Position numbers and translations under genes: made by a program. The notes under the pieces are model-generated. The model saw nothing but the letters and a program-made list of their open reading frames with translations. It did not search any database and was not told where the DNA came from. This document shows positions 34,801-46,231 of a DNA stretch of 64,000 bases, piece by piece (the first letter of the stretch is position 1; every line of letters starts with the position of its first letter). The DNA comes from Siphonodentalium dalli (Eukaryota; Mollusca; Scaphopoda; Gadilida; Siphonodentaliidae): positions 215,531,982 through 215,595,981 of the forward strand of contig CP136063.1 of assembly GCA_032622095.1 (NCBI GenBank), in the 5' to 3' direction.

Positions 34801-36653
34801 GCTTTCAACATTCGACGCCATATACAGAAGTTGTCCGACTACGTCAGTACGTGAATATGTGAATTGATGAACCATATATTGAGAAGTGGCTGGATGGGAA
34901 GATCGCCAGATGTAAATTTTGTAATCCACATTAGGTAACCAAATCTGAAAAATACGCAGATAGAGAGGTCCTTCTGAAAGCTAGTATACGCATCGACCGC
35001 ATACCTTTCTAGTTTATCACGCAAGATGACGCTCAGATCCCATATGTAGCATCTGAATTATATCATAAGCTACCACGAATGAAGCTCGCCATGCAAGAAT
35101 AAGGATAAGAATTCCCAGCTTTCGAGCCAAACACGTGAGCTTGACACCGGCATATGTGTTGTTTGAAACATTCCGATTAGTGGGACCCTTCTACCAAGAA
35201 GTGTAGAAAACTGTGTTGGTGTGAGCGAGATAGCTTAATGTGACGAAGAGACGGGTGCTGGTTCAGATAATGCTGAAGGTGGCAAATCAGAATAAGCTCA
35301 GGTACTGTTGTTGTGATTCTTGGAAGTCATAATATGACTATTCGCGCACACCTATATACGGTTACGGTCATTATGGGCGCTTAGTGGAGAATGGATTTCG
35401 AAATGCCACATCGCGATTATTGTGGGTTTTCATCCTTCCAGAAGGCGATGACATTTGTTGGAACTAATAGATGGCTTATTGACCGTTTCGTCCAATCCAT
35501 ACATATTGATATTATGACAAAATTTGAAGTTAGTATGTGACAATTTCGACTTATTTTCAATTTCTGGCCGCCAGTTTGGCAGCCATCTTGACTGTGAGAG
35601 TTGGTCAAACTCAACTGAATACTTCATATCAATGTTCCATATGAACATGTAATTGTGGGTAGAATTCGCGTAACAATGACGCCCATAGTAAGAAAGTAAA
35701 GGAATGTAAGCTTGTTTTCAAATTTCGGACGCCATTTTGGCCGCCATCTTCGATTTGGAAAACAGTTTCCTTCATCAGATGCAAGGTAATTACTTAACTT
35801 CGGTATTTCCAACTCAACTGTTAGCATGTGTGGAGTTTTCTCGACCATAATGCCCAATGATGTGAAAATGAGGGAATTTCGGTGAATTTTTCAAAATTTG
35901 TCCGCCATTGTGAACGCCATTTTGGATTTGGGGGACTTTTATTTGGATATGATATAAGGACAGTTCTTCGCCTCAGTGTTCCCAACTCACAATAGTAAGC
36001 AGGTGTGGAGTTGTCGTGACAATGACTCTCACTGATGTTAAAATCAGCGATTTTTCTATTTCTGGTGGCCAATTTGGCCGCCATCTTGAATTTGGGTCCT
36101 CAACTCAGGTATAAGAGGAATCCTAGCTCTAGTATCTCCTGCACATATATACGCATTGGTTTTGTTATGATAGCAATAGCATTCATTGATTCGAAACAGA
36201 CATTGCGTTATTAGCGTTGTCGATTTGGCTTTGACCGGATTATACCGGCATTTGGGGAAAACGTGATATCGGACAAAAATATCCAGCAAGGAATGTATAT
36301 TATGGTCTCCGTGTGTTCGCCAATGACTCTTCTGGACGATACATGTATAAAATTGCGTCAAGGTGCCAATATTTTCACACAGAGACAAACGAGAGGTGGT
36401 GAAATGTCCGAAAAATTTTAACATTCGGCGGCCATCTTGGTCGCAATATTTTATTTTTGTGTCGGATTTTTGTCTAATTTGTAAGGGTTGTATATTACCA
36501 TAACGAATCGAACGGAAAACAATACCGCATGTGACATAATCTTTACTATAACGGCGATCAAAGAGACCTGGTGCATATACAAAAAATGGCCGCCATGATG
36601 GACGCCATCTTGTCTGGAGTCTCTGCGGCCACTTTTTTTTTCTTGTTAACAAC
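31872..36653. repeat. Large imperfect inverted repeat (near-palindrome), arms about 2.1 kb
   Basis: The left arm 31872-33943 matches the reverse complement of the right arm 34478-36653. Outer parts are very similar: GTGGCCGCAGAGACTCCAGA and CGATTCGTTATGGTAATATA occur in both arms, in opposite orientation. Inner parts are more diverged (CAAGGCCGTTCTGAATCAAC against CCAAACGGATTGGAAG and neighbours). The middle of each arm repeats ~180-bp paragraphs containing AAGATGGCGGCCAAAATGG. A ~530-bp spacer separates the arms. Frames in the inner arms (for example YTVAHLIPTVMAHVHKLAPR on the minus strand at 33.7-33.8 kb) have counterparts in the other arm broken by stops; I do not recognise a protein. It lies wholly in intron 1 and ends about 290 bp before exon 2. 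Confidence 0.9.
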
Positions 36654-36943
36654 CGAACAAAATTATAGGAGACATTAAGAAAGAAAATTAGTGGGGTGAA
36701 GTTGAGTCCTGGCGGGGGGGGGGGGGGGGGGGTTTGCAAAGGTCTACCAATATCTCCTGGACTACAATGAATATGGCTCATTCTGCCCTTGTATTATCTG
36801 TTTTTCTGTATGTCGTCTGCTTTTATTACCTTAACACCCCTGCAAATGAATAATAGACCCTTCCAATTTATACTTTTATATGAATGGCAGAATCCATCTA
36901 GTATAGACAGGGTTAATCCGACGAATGATTTCTTCAATTGCAG
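36654..36943. other. End of intron 1 with a G run
   Basis: A run of about 18 G at 36714-36732, then CCTTGTATTATCTGTTTTTC near 36787, which resembles CTCTTATATTACCTGTTCTT at 62538. The final TTTCTTCAATTGCAG is the exon 2 acceptor. Confidence 0.6.
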
Positions 36944-37190
36944 CTGGTTACCAGCAACAACCAGGTTACCAACAACAACCAGGTTACCAGCAACAACCAG
37001 TTCAGATGCAACCACAATCAACTAACATCATAGTGAATCAACCAACAGTCGTCAAACTTGACAGACGAATGTTTCGCAATGCACCCGTACATACCACGTG
37101 TCCGCAGTGTAACGCTAACATCGTAACAGCTATGAAATATGAGTTTGGTACCATTACGGTCGTCGCTTGCTTAGTTCTGTTCCTTGTTGG
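36944..37190 (+). CDS. LITAF/SIMPLE-domain protein, coding exon 2
   Basis: Encodes residues 110-191 plus two bases of Gly192. It opens with three tandem GYQQQP repeats (111-128), then a linker, then the first half of the LITAF domain: HTTCPQCNANIVTAMKYEFG with the first zinc-binding pair CPQC at 162-165, followed by the start of the hydrophobic in-plane membrane segment (VVACLVLFLVG). The acceptor TTCTTCAATTGCAG/CT completes codon 110 started in exon 1; the donor is GG/GTAAGT. Phases on both sides fit the neighbouring exons, and the joined coding length (690 bp) is a multiple of three. Confidence 0.95.
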
Positions 37191-37789
37191 GTAAGTAACA
37201 TGGTGTAAAATAACCTACTTATTTTGTAGATCATGCCATGAATATCTACTCTGGCTATGCCCATAGGGATCATTCCACCCGTTCAAACCCTGGGAACTTG
37301 TTGAATGTTCTGACGGGGAAATTTATAACATTCAACAAACAACGCAGGGAATATATGTCTGGTTAACAGCTGCAGTTTCTTGCTAATATATCGCACATTA
37401 TATAGGGTGGTTCCAATTCGAGATTACATAATTTGTGTGAATTTTTTAGTCAATATCTCAATAAAAATTGAATTGATTACCCGGGAGAAATTTCATGATT
37501 GTAAGTGATGCAAATCAAAATCCGCTCAACAAGGTCTCCTAAATCATGCAATATTGAGCTGGGACCTTCACCTACTGTGACATTAATAAAGAAATGTATT
37601 AGCTGCACAGTTTTTTTCTCAATGTTCTAAACTTCCCTGTCAGAACATCAAAATGCCCCTACTATAGGTTTTAAATTGGTGGAGTATGATATCTACGGGC
37701 GTATAGCCAGAGTAGAATTCTGGGTAGCCAGAGTAGAGATTCGGGGTATGATGATTCATGAAGCGATCTACTTATTTTGCATGGCTAAA

Positions 37790-38410
37790 TGCTACATAAA
37801 TTGGGAAAATTCCATGGCAAATGATCATTTTTGGAACAGGGGGGTGGAAAAAAGTTTTTTCCGGGCACGTATGCCGGGGTGGGTGGGTGGTCGATAGGAC
37901 CAACAAACAATTTTTCCGCAACTCAAAAATATTTTTCCTGCAACTCTTTTTGACAGTTTTTGCAATGAGTTTGGCTTAAAACACATCTATATGTCAATAT
38001 TAACATAAATGACAAATTTCATGATGATCAGACAAACAGTATATCCTGTAGCCCATGCTAATGGGTTGAATTTTGAAATCCAAGATGGCTGCTGGCTGCC
38101 ATGTTTTTTTGACCGAATGACTCCAAAATGACTTGTTCCTATTTACATGTCCATGTCAATGTTAACATCCATGACTAATAGTATGTACAGAAATTCATAT
38201 CCAGCTGTTTACAGTGAATTTCCCCCCCGCAAATCTCTGTTTTGGTGTTAAAAGGTGGGTGGGTGTCCAAAATTGGTCGGAAAAAACTTCCGAAAACGGA
38301 TAAAAATTTGGACGCGGGGTGGGTGGGTCCCAACAAGGGTCGAAAGTCAAAAATCAGCATACGTGCCTGCAAATTTTTTCCGACTCCCCGCTGTTTGGAA
38401 AGGAACTTAT
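37790..38410. repeat. Repeat C, copy 1
   Basis: Contains GGGCACGTATGCCGGGGTGG, a block with CAAGATGGCTGCTGGCTGCC, then GCAAATCTCTGTTTTGGTGT and TAAAAGGTGGGTGGGTGTCC. The same order occurs reverse-complemented at 41540-42130. The ends resemble each other inverted (GGCACGTATGCCGG / GCATACGTGCCTG), as expected of a MITE. Confidence 0.7.
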
Positions 38411-39329
38411 TTCCAAGATAACCAATAGCTGGTCAAACTTGGTGCTTTTAATAATATTGGCAAACCACATGATAACACAATGAAGGTGTTCTGATGTGAT
38501 TCTGTGAGTGTTATAAGTTCTAAGATAAGACAACATTTTATTTAAATTCGGAGATCAAAAACATCATACAAGCATGAGCTCTAGACGAAAACCTATTGGC
38601 CGATTATCTCATCGATGTCAACTTGAATGTAGTTGAAAATAGCCATCATTAACATTGGCCAGTAGTAAACATTTGTAGTCATCAAATGATAGATAATTAT
38701 AGCCAGGATCAGACACACGTACGTGTAACTTGTAACGTGTGCTGTAATAGCCAACGAAAGTCGCCTGACTCACGTGACCACGACGCCCACTTGCACGTAC
38801 ACGGTCAAACCGTTTAGAAGTTCGATGTCAACGGCTATCTGAGCATCTCTACGAAACGTGTAGCGAAGAGGAATAATCCCATCCAGTCTTCGAATGACCA
38901 ACCAGTATTGTACAGTTAGAAATTTGCACAATAGGACTGATTTTGATTTGGTTGAAGCCAGTTGTGGCTTATTGTACTCAACAAGCATGTAACATTCGGC
39001 ATTCAAGTTTTAGCTATAAATATTAAATAACCAATAAAAACAATAGAGTTGTCTCGCTTATTATCTACAAGTTTCACTGTGGACGCTGGTCAATATGAAA
39101 ACGTGCACGATTGGCGCCTTAATATCACATGACTGTTCCGCTAAGTGCATATCCATAGTAACACACGATACAAGTTACACGTATTTGTGGCTGGTCCCAG
39201 CTATAACCGATATACGATATAATGGGTCTACGTTCATACACTCGCAAACTCGCATTCTTTTGAAGCCATTTCGGTATAGACATCTATATAAACAGAATGC
39301 TAAAACGCTTATAAAATGCATCTGTCTCA

Positions 39330-40290
39330 CAGCTATAACTACACTAGTCCAAGTCTTCTCGTACTAAAACCGGCTAAGATATTGGGATGGAGGTGCCGGT
39401 CTTTAGTCCGAGTTCCAGGCCCATGGTCTCCTTTGACACGAGTTAATCGTTAGTGACCCGCTCAAATAAAACCACAATTATATGAAATAAAATATCACAA
39501 TTGCTACAATAAACGGATAGTTTCCGCAGAAGACATGCTATTTGATCTGAAACCCACATCGGTTGTGAATTGAAAGCGGTAATTTAATGTGAAAAGAAAC
39601 TTTTGCCGCAGTGTTTACATATTTTTTAAAGTATGCGAACTCAGTTGACCTTGCGAACTGCGTTCGGCATTTTCCGGTGAAAATATTCCGTAGATTTTCA
39701 ATCAACCACGCACGATGAATTCTCCATTGTAATCGTAATTATACGTGACAATAAATAAATTATTACATAGATTAAATACATATTGAAGATATAAATGTAA
39801 TACATTAAATAAATTACGGGAATTATAACCATCTCACAGTTTAAAACAGTGTAAACACAATGACCATTAGAATATCATGGGGGCCGCCATTTTGTTTGTA
39901 TCGAAATTCGTCTCGGCCAAAACAAACACCGGACAATGCCGAAGTTCTTCGGAACCTGAGTTCGGCTTTCAGTTAAGTAAACAAACAGAAAAAACAGCGA
40001 TGTTGGTGACAATCAACCGGAATATTCTATGCGTAATTTAACATGAAAGTTAGATTATTATACACCATTATGACCATGATATGTCTCTCTTTCCGATGTA
40101 TATAGCATCATGTATTGATTCATTAGGTAAATCGAGTAAAATACACCACAGATTCCCGCCACAGATCGTGGGCGTAACTCGTGTGATAGGATTGGTATGC
40201 AAGCGGGCTGGGACTAAAAACAGCAAATCGCCATCCCAATATCTTAGCTGGTTTTAGTACAAGAAGACTGGGACTATAACTACACATTAG
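39330..40290. mobile_element. Candidate element with ~100-bp inverted ends
   Basis: TACTAAAACCGGCTAAGATA, TTGGGATGG and GACACGAGTTA at 39362-39443 pair with the reverse complement of 40180-40285 (TTAGCTGGTTTTAGTACAAG, CCATCCCAATATC, TAACTCGTGTG). The interior (39.45-40.15 kb) shows no coding region. Superfamily unknown. Confidence 0.6.
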
Positions 40291-40306
40291 AAGTAAAAAA
40301 AAAACT

Positions 40307-40929
40307 ATGTAGTTCCATTTGTATATAGCGATGCTAACGAAATTTGCCTGTACAGTATGTGTCATACAAATGATCTCTTAGAAATCAATCATTTACATGT
40401 TAGAGAATAATTGTGACCCGCCATATCAAAGCCAGTCGTAAGTCGGGATTTTTACCCTGTGCCAATGCATTCTATTATATATGCGAGTCGACCATAGGTC
40501 GCCTCACATATATAAGAGAATGCATTGGCCTAACATTTTTTTACAATTTTAATAATTTTTTCTTGTATTCTTTAACAATTTTAAAATTTCACCCATACAG
40601 AGCCCCAGACAAACATGAGCAGGCGACACTCTTCTATATGCTTCTATATATGTGTGGGGCTCCCTGCAGGGTAATGGATGTTTTTTTATTTTATGTCCTA
40701 AAAATTGTAAGAAACATTTTTTTTTTTTTAAATGATAAAAAATTGTTAGGCCAATGCATTCTCTTATATATGCGAGGCGACCTATGGTCGACTCGCATAT
40801 ATAAGAGAATGCATTGGCACAGGGGAAAAAAAAATATGTAGTTCCATTTGTATATAGCGATGCTAACGAAATTTGCCTGTAAAGTATGTGTCATACAAAT
40901 GATCTCGTAGAAATCAATCATTTACATGT
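40307..40929. repeat. 94-bp direct duplication flanking a MITE
   Basis: 40307-40400 (ATGTAGTTCCATTTGTATAT to ATCATTTACATGT) is repeated at 40836-40929 with two substitutions. Between them lies a MITE of the CCAATGCATT family (40411-40826), whose left end GTGACCCGCCATATCAAAGC is present while the matching right end is missing. Confidence 0.85.
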
Positions 40930-41109
40930 GAACTACTGAAATTTCACTTCCCATGTCGTTAGCTTTGGTAAATATGCATTTTATATTTAGTAGAGAAAGG
41001 GTGCAGCATCGATCCGCCACGCCGACATCTGTTAGTAACTTGTTTAAACAAGTATATAGTTCATGCACGGAGTCCATCATTTGTTTTGATTGTACGTTTT
41101 CGGGTTGAT

Positions 41110-41423
41110 CAGCGACGGTATCCTGTGCGCAATAGGAAAATACAGCGAAATAGCGGAATAAAAAAATGCAGCGAAATGGCGAAATAGAGCGAAATATAGA
41201 AATAGGAAATTATTTTTATTAACGAAAAATAACGGAGATATTTGAAGAAGTATTTTTGACTAAATAACGGACATATTTGAAGAAGTGTTTTATTTCGTCA
41301 AAGTAAATTCTTTATAGAGTTATTACCCTTCAGATTAAATATGATACTCAATCGAAACCACGCGTGCCTCCCGTGGTCGCGATTATATATGCCAATAGCC
41401 GTCTAATCGTGAACCCCGATTAA
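41110..41423 (-). mobile_element. Repeat D, copy related to 58344-58651
   Basis: Ends AATCGTGAACCCCGATTAA at 41405-41423, matching the inverted end at 58344, and contains ATAACGGACATATTTGAAGA also seen near 21020 in the other orientation. The left limit is vague. Confidence 0.5.
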
Positions 41424-41439
41424 CTATATTTTTGTAGTC

Positions 41440-42290
41440 AAACGTGTGCGTATTAGGTGCAAGGGTACACAGGGTTTGAAAATGTGCTGAAGGGTACACA
41501 GGGTTTGAAATCTCGTTCTAATGACTTTTAGTTTTCGTGTCGGCCATGATTTCTGTTAGAGAATAATTGTATATGTTCCAGGGGGGGGGGGGTCGGAAAA
41601 ATATTTCAGGCACGTATGGCATTTTTTCCCTTTCGATCATTTTTTGTACCCACCCACCCCCACCGCCAAATTTTTTTCCGTTTTCGGCAGTTTTTTCCGA
41701 CCATTTTTTGACACCCACCCTTTTAACACTAAAACAGAGATTTGCGGGGGGAAATTCACTGTAAACAGCTGTATATTAATTTCTGTGCATACTATTTATC
41801 ATGGATGTTAACATGGACATGTAAATAGGAATGAGTCATTTTGAGGTCATTCGGCCAAAAAAACATGGCTGCCAGCGGCCATCTTAGATTTCAAAATTTG
41901 CAACAAAATACAACACGATAACTGCCTGCAGTCAGTTTAACAGTTAGAATTACATTATTTCTCTCATTCAAAGTGGTTTTGAAGCCCAACTCATTGCCAA
42001 AACACTAAAAAAAACAAGCAGGACATGTTTTTTTTAGTTGCGGAAAAAATTGCTTGTTGGTGGCTTTGACCACTCACCCACCCCGGCATACGTGCCGGGA
42101 TTTGTTTTTCACCCCCCCCCCCCCCCCCGTATGTTCCAAGAAAAATTAAAATGATTAAAAACGAACTGCTGATGGGCGCCAGACTTTCAGGAATACAGTT
42201 ATATAGTAACTGCATTAGTGCCATCACAAACCCTGTGTACCCTTCACCACATTTTCATAACCTGTGTACCCTTCAGCACTGTTTTTGTTG
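41440..42290. repeat. Repeat C, inverted copy, with an outer inverted pair
   Basis: Outer words GGGTACACAGGGTTTGAAA (twice at 41462-41512) pair with CAAACCCTGTGTACCCTTCA and ACCTGTGTACCCTTCAGCA at 42228-42282. The inside is a reverse-complement relative of 37790-38410, with a G run at 41581-41592 and a C run at 42113-42128. Confidence 0.65.
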
Positions 42291-42825
42291 AGAGTGACTC
42301 ATTCAGCCATAGTCAGCTGTGGAACAAATAAATCGTATAAGGCCAAAGAAAATTAAATGTCTGGTTTGGGTTCCAAACCGAAAACAAATACGGTCGGTCG
42401 GTATAGGCTTGAATATTTTTTTTTTTAATTAATGTTTTTATTTTGACATATTCTTATGACTTTTCAAGTGCGTATTTTTTCTGCAAGATTGACATAAAAC
42501 TACTTTTGATTATTTTTGTATAAATTTTAATATTACACAATACTTTTACTTAGAAATCAACCTATTCTGAGATGCTTAAATGTGTTTTTTGTGTTTTATG
42601 AAACTTTTTGAGAAAAAATTAAATAGATTTTATTGAAAACCATGAAAAAAACTTTAGGGTATGGGGGTTTAAAATAGGGTAGGTAGGGAAACCCAAACCA
42701 CAAATATTAATTTTCTTTGGCCTAAGAGTTTGGGTGTTCGTTTTCTGTTCGTTCCTGCAACAAAATGCCATTATAATTTGCGAGTGTATGAACGTACCCT
42801 TATTTTGCATTTGGTTTCTTTACAG

Positions 42826-42940
42826 GGCGGCTTGCTTGTTGTGTGTACTTGCTTTCTTCTTGGACAGTTTCAAGAATGTGGCTCACCTCTGTCCAAACTG
42901 TCAGCATAAAATAGCTGAATACGATCGCATGTTTCGATGA
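42826..42940 (+). CDS. LITAF/SIMPLE-domain protein, coding exon 3 (C-terminus)
   Basis: Completes Gly192 and encodes residues 193-229, ending with TGA at 42938-42940. It continues the hydrophobic segment (AACLLCVLAFFLDSF) and supplies the second zinc-binding half, HLCPNCQHKIAEYDR, with H212, C214 and C217 in the family's HxCPxC arrangement. Together with CPQC in exon 2 this completes a canonical LITAF domain of about 70 residues at the extreme C-terminus, as in the family. The acceptor TTTCTTTACAG/G restores phase. I see no AATAAA within 300 bp of the stop; TATAAA at 43061 is a possible weak polyadenylation signal. Confidence 0.95.
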
Positions 42941-43630
42941 AAGACACCAATGATGTGACAAGGTCGATTGAGCTGTATCTCTATCACGACCAATTTATCA
43001 ACATGATCGAGGATGTGACAATCATTATTTTATCTTTATTTCCTCCAGTCTATGAAGATTTATAAAGCGTGTAACAACAATACATATATGTACAATAGTA
43101 CCAAGCTGAATTTAAAGAAATAGAAATTGATGTTAATATCATACACTGCATACATGCGTTGACAGCTAAGCATTTGTTTTGTGAACTTTAACATGATTAC
43201 AGAACACATTAATAATTGAAAAATCGACCAATACACTAAAAACAATTTAGTTGAATATAACTAAAGTTTAGTCAAGAAAAGTGACCTAACATTGGGTTTG
43301 AAGTAACTAAACATGGTGTTAGAGAAAACCTGTGTCAATATATAATTATATTTCATCTTCATGGATGAATTTTGACCATATAATATGTGATTTGGTCATT
43401 AATTAAGTTTCCCCAAAATAAGTCCAATCAATGGATTCATTTCGGACCTTAACGTCTGAATAGCGGAGAGATATTAAATTAAACCAGACTTCAAACCTGG
43501 TGTGTTATATGAATGAATTAACAACCTAGATAAGAATACTTGCACTAAATACAAGCAATCCTACAGTATATATGTAATTCCGACGTCACATCGTGTATTT
43601 ATTTGAGTTTGATACCAATACAGAGAAGAA
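42941..43630. other. 3' UTR and intergenic
   Basis: Presumably carries the LITAF 3' UTR at its start; otherwise AT-rich and featureless. Confidence 0.5.
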
Positions 43631-44096
43631 CATATGTGACCCGCAATATCAAATCCAGTCGTAAGTCGGGATTTTTTTTAGCCTGTGCCAATGCATTCTC
43701 TTATATATGCGAGTCGACCATAGGTCGCCTCGCATATATAAGAGAATGCATTGGCCTAACAATTTTTTATCATTTTTTTTAAATAAATGTTTCTTAAAAA
43801 TTTTAGGACATAAAATAAAAAAAATCCATTACCCTGCAGGGAGCCCGACACATATATAGAAGCATATAGAAGAGTGTCGTCTGCTCATGATTGTCTGGGG
43901 CTCTGTATGGGTGAAATTATAAAATTGTTAAAGAATACAAGAACAAATTATTAAAATTATAAAAAATTGTTAGGTTAATGCATTCTCTTATATATGCGAG
44001 GCGACCTATGGTCGACTCGCATATATAAGAGAATGCATTGGCACAGGGTAAAAAATCCCGACTTACGACTGGATTTGATATGGCGGGTCACATATG
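43631..44096. mobile_element. Complete palindromic MITE with GTGACCCGC ends
   Basis: 466 bp from CATATGTGACCCGCAATATC to GATATGGCGGGTCACATATG. Subterminal AATCCAGTCGTAAGTCGGGA pairs with TCCCGACTTACGACTGGATT. Inside are two further hairpins, each made of GAATGCATTGG and GCATATATAAGAGAATGCAT words around GAGTCGACCATAGG. The same inner hairpins sit inside TTAACCCTTT-ended elements elsewhere in the window. Confidence 0.85.
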
Positions 44097-44477
44097 ACAA
44101 AGAGAGCTCACACCCAGCAGATCTTTATCAAGGGGCGTAACTGAAAACCAGTGACCATTAACGAAACTAATCTAACCCAACAATCTAACCCAACATTTGA
44201 ACCCAACTTCTGAAATTTGACCCACCCATTAACCAAACTGTTGATAACCCAAAAGTTTTGACTAAACTTTATTTTTGGTGTACATCCCCATTTCTCAGAT
44301 GTTTTGGTTCGTTTTATGATATTTTGGGCGACTTTTGGATGCAATAAAACGGAATACTATTGCAATCTGTACACGGATAAGAAACAGTCTTTTTTTTTAC
44401 AAGGAAATGGTTTGATTCAAACGATTTTTATGCAAATATCCAAAATATGCAGTTAAGATATATGCAACTAACTGAAA

Positions 44478-44508
<31 letters not shown>

Positions 44509-46231
44509 CGACGAACATTGTTTAGGCTATAGTTTAAATACAAGGGCCATGTTTATATTAGCCAATGTTCAATCAACTTTAAAAAGTTCGTGTATCATTT
44601 ATTTTACATTTCCGTGTGCATGTGTAGTTTATTATATTTGTTATGTTTTTTATTGGTTTTTTTTCTTTATAAAAAGACAAAACAAACTTAATGACCATCT
44701 TAATTAGTTGAACGAATTTTGAAAGCCGGAATACTATATATAGGTCGAGAAATACTGGAAATACGTTATTTATACTCTAAAAAAAACTGACCACAATCAA
44801 AGCAATTTTCGAGCCAGCTGTTTTCAATGTTCAGGCACAAAAGTGAGACAAACGGACCTTTTACAATGTCAACAATATATTAATAAGGAACGCCCTTTGT
44901 CGGCCCATGCTGTAGTAGAAATTCGTTTGTTTTCTATACTCTATTACTTTAATATGAATTTATGTAGCATCTACGGTTTACGACAATGTCAATTAACTTT
45001 TTTCGAAATATTATCTCAAGACCTTGAGGTAGAATCTCGAAATCTTGACTTACGCATCTCGGGATCTCTAGGTAATATATCTAGATCTCGACATAACATG
45101 CATCTCGACATTTCAACATAATATCTCGAGATGTGGAGGTAACATCAAGATATCTCGACATATGCATCTCAGAATATCAGATCATATCAAGGTAACATCT
45201 CTGGATATCGAGATAATAATTCGAAATAAAGAAAATTTCACGTTTTCCCCACGTGACTTGATTGACTAATAGAAATAATAATACAAGAAAACATTCCACC
45301 GAGACAGTGTACTGCATGATATTCTATCGCTGGATGGTGCCCGTTCATCTTGATTGGCATATCCGTTAAAATATATCCCATCAGGGAATACGCTCATAAC
45401 CGTTCGTGTGCTCGGGTTATGGTTAGAAGGAACTAAATGTTTTCCATTGGCATCAGTGTTATAACGTTTGGCCCCGCCCACTAAATTTGCAACATATGAA
45501 TTGCACGAAATCATAAATGTCGTGAACCCCAATTAACCCTTCCCGCGTATTGTGCCATGTGTGCGTACTATCCGAGCCACACCTTTTTTTCAACTTTTCA
45601 ACTCACGTTTTCCACATGTGCATGCACTACCCCACTTTTTGCACAAATTTGAACTGCTGACGAAAGCAAATACCCAGCCTTATTCTACGTCAATGTTAGG
45701 ACACGAACGCATTTCAGACTATAGGGTAAACCCACATTTATACTTGCCATGGGTTTTATATTTTTTGAATTTGTAAATTTAATTGAAACGTTATACGCCA
45801 ATCGCGTACCAGAATTTGTTTCAACTCGCATTCGAGATTGGGTGTAAAAACGAAAGAGACGTAATTCTACTTATTTAGTTCATTCTAACCTTGTGATCCG
45901 TCAATGATATCGTGTATTCCAACAATTCAAGTTGTAATTCCATTTATATGTATAAAATATATATGTAGTTGGGTTGTCAGAATCTATGTAGTACATGTAT
46001 AACGTATATACAGGGAGGGGTACGCGTGGTGTCGTCAGACACGGGTCGTATACCCCCCCCCCCGCCCTTATATATTAAGCAAATCAAATCCCTATTTCGA
46101 GATCATGCAGATTTCGGAAGAACATTAATTGACATTGTCATACATCAGTCGCCGTAATTTAAGTCTATATACATGTATGTCAATTATTTATCGACCTATT
46201 TTGATCCCCGGAAGCAGACCCGAATGTAAAC
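44097..46231. other. Intergenic with small repeats
   Basis: Contains a GAT microsatellite at 44479-44508, degenerate ATCTCGA/TATCTCGAG words at 45010-45215, a C run at 46053-46063, and CGTGAACCCCAATTAACCC at 45522. No gene supported. Confidence 0.5.

Larger units (their letters stand above)
22255..36943 (+). other. LITAF-type gene, intron 1 (14.7 kb)
   Basis: Phase-1 intron from GTAAGT at 22255 to TTCTTCAATTGCAG at 36943. It holds TTAA elements (22.36, 23.61, 30.57 kb), foldbacks, a Harbinger-like element (26.0 kb), a CT/CTAT microsatellite (31.65 kb) and a large inverted repeat (31.87-36.65 kb). No other gene is seen in it. Confidence 0.8.
37191..42825 (+). other. LITAF-type gene, intron 2 (5.6 kb)
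   Basis: Phase-2 intron from GTAAGT at 37191 to TTTGGTTTCTTTACAG at 42825. It contains an inverted pair of GGGTGGGTGG-type repeats, a ~950-bp inverted-repeat element, a duplicated 94-bp block around a MITE, and several G or C runs. The parts 37191-37789, 38411-39329 and 42241-42825 show nothing further. Confidence 0.8.

Noticed and set aside
44447-44707. Asp-rich open frame
   Set aside because: Translation of a GAT microsatellite followed by AT-rich sequence, without family resemblance.
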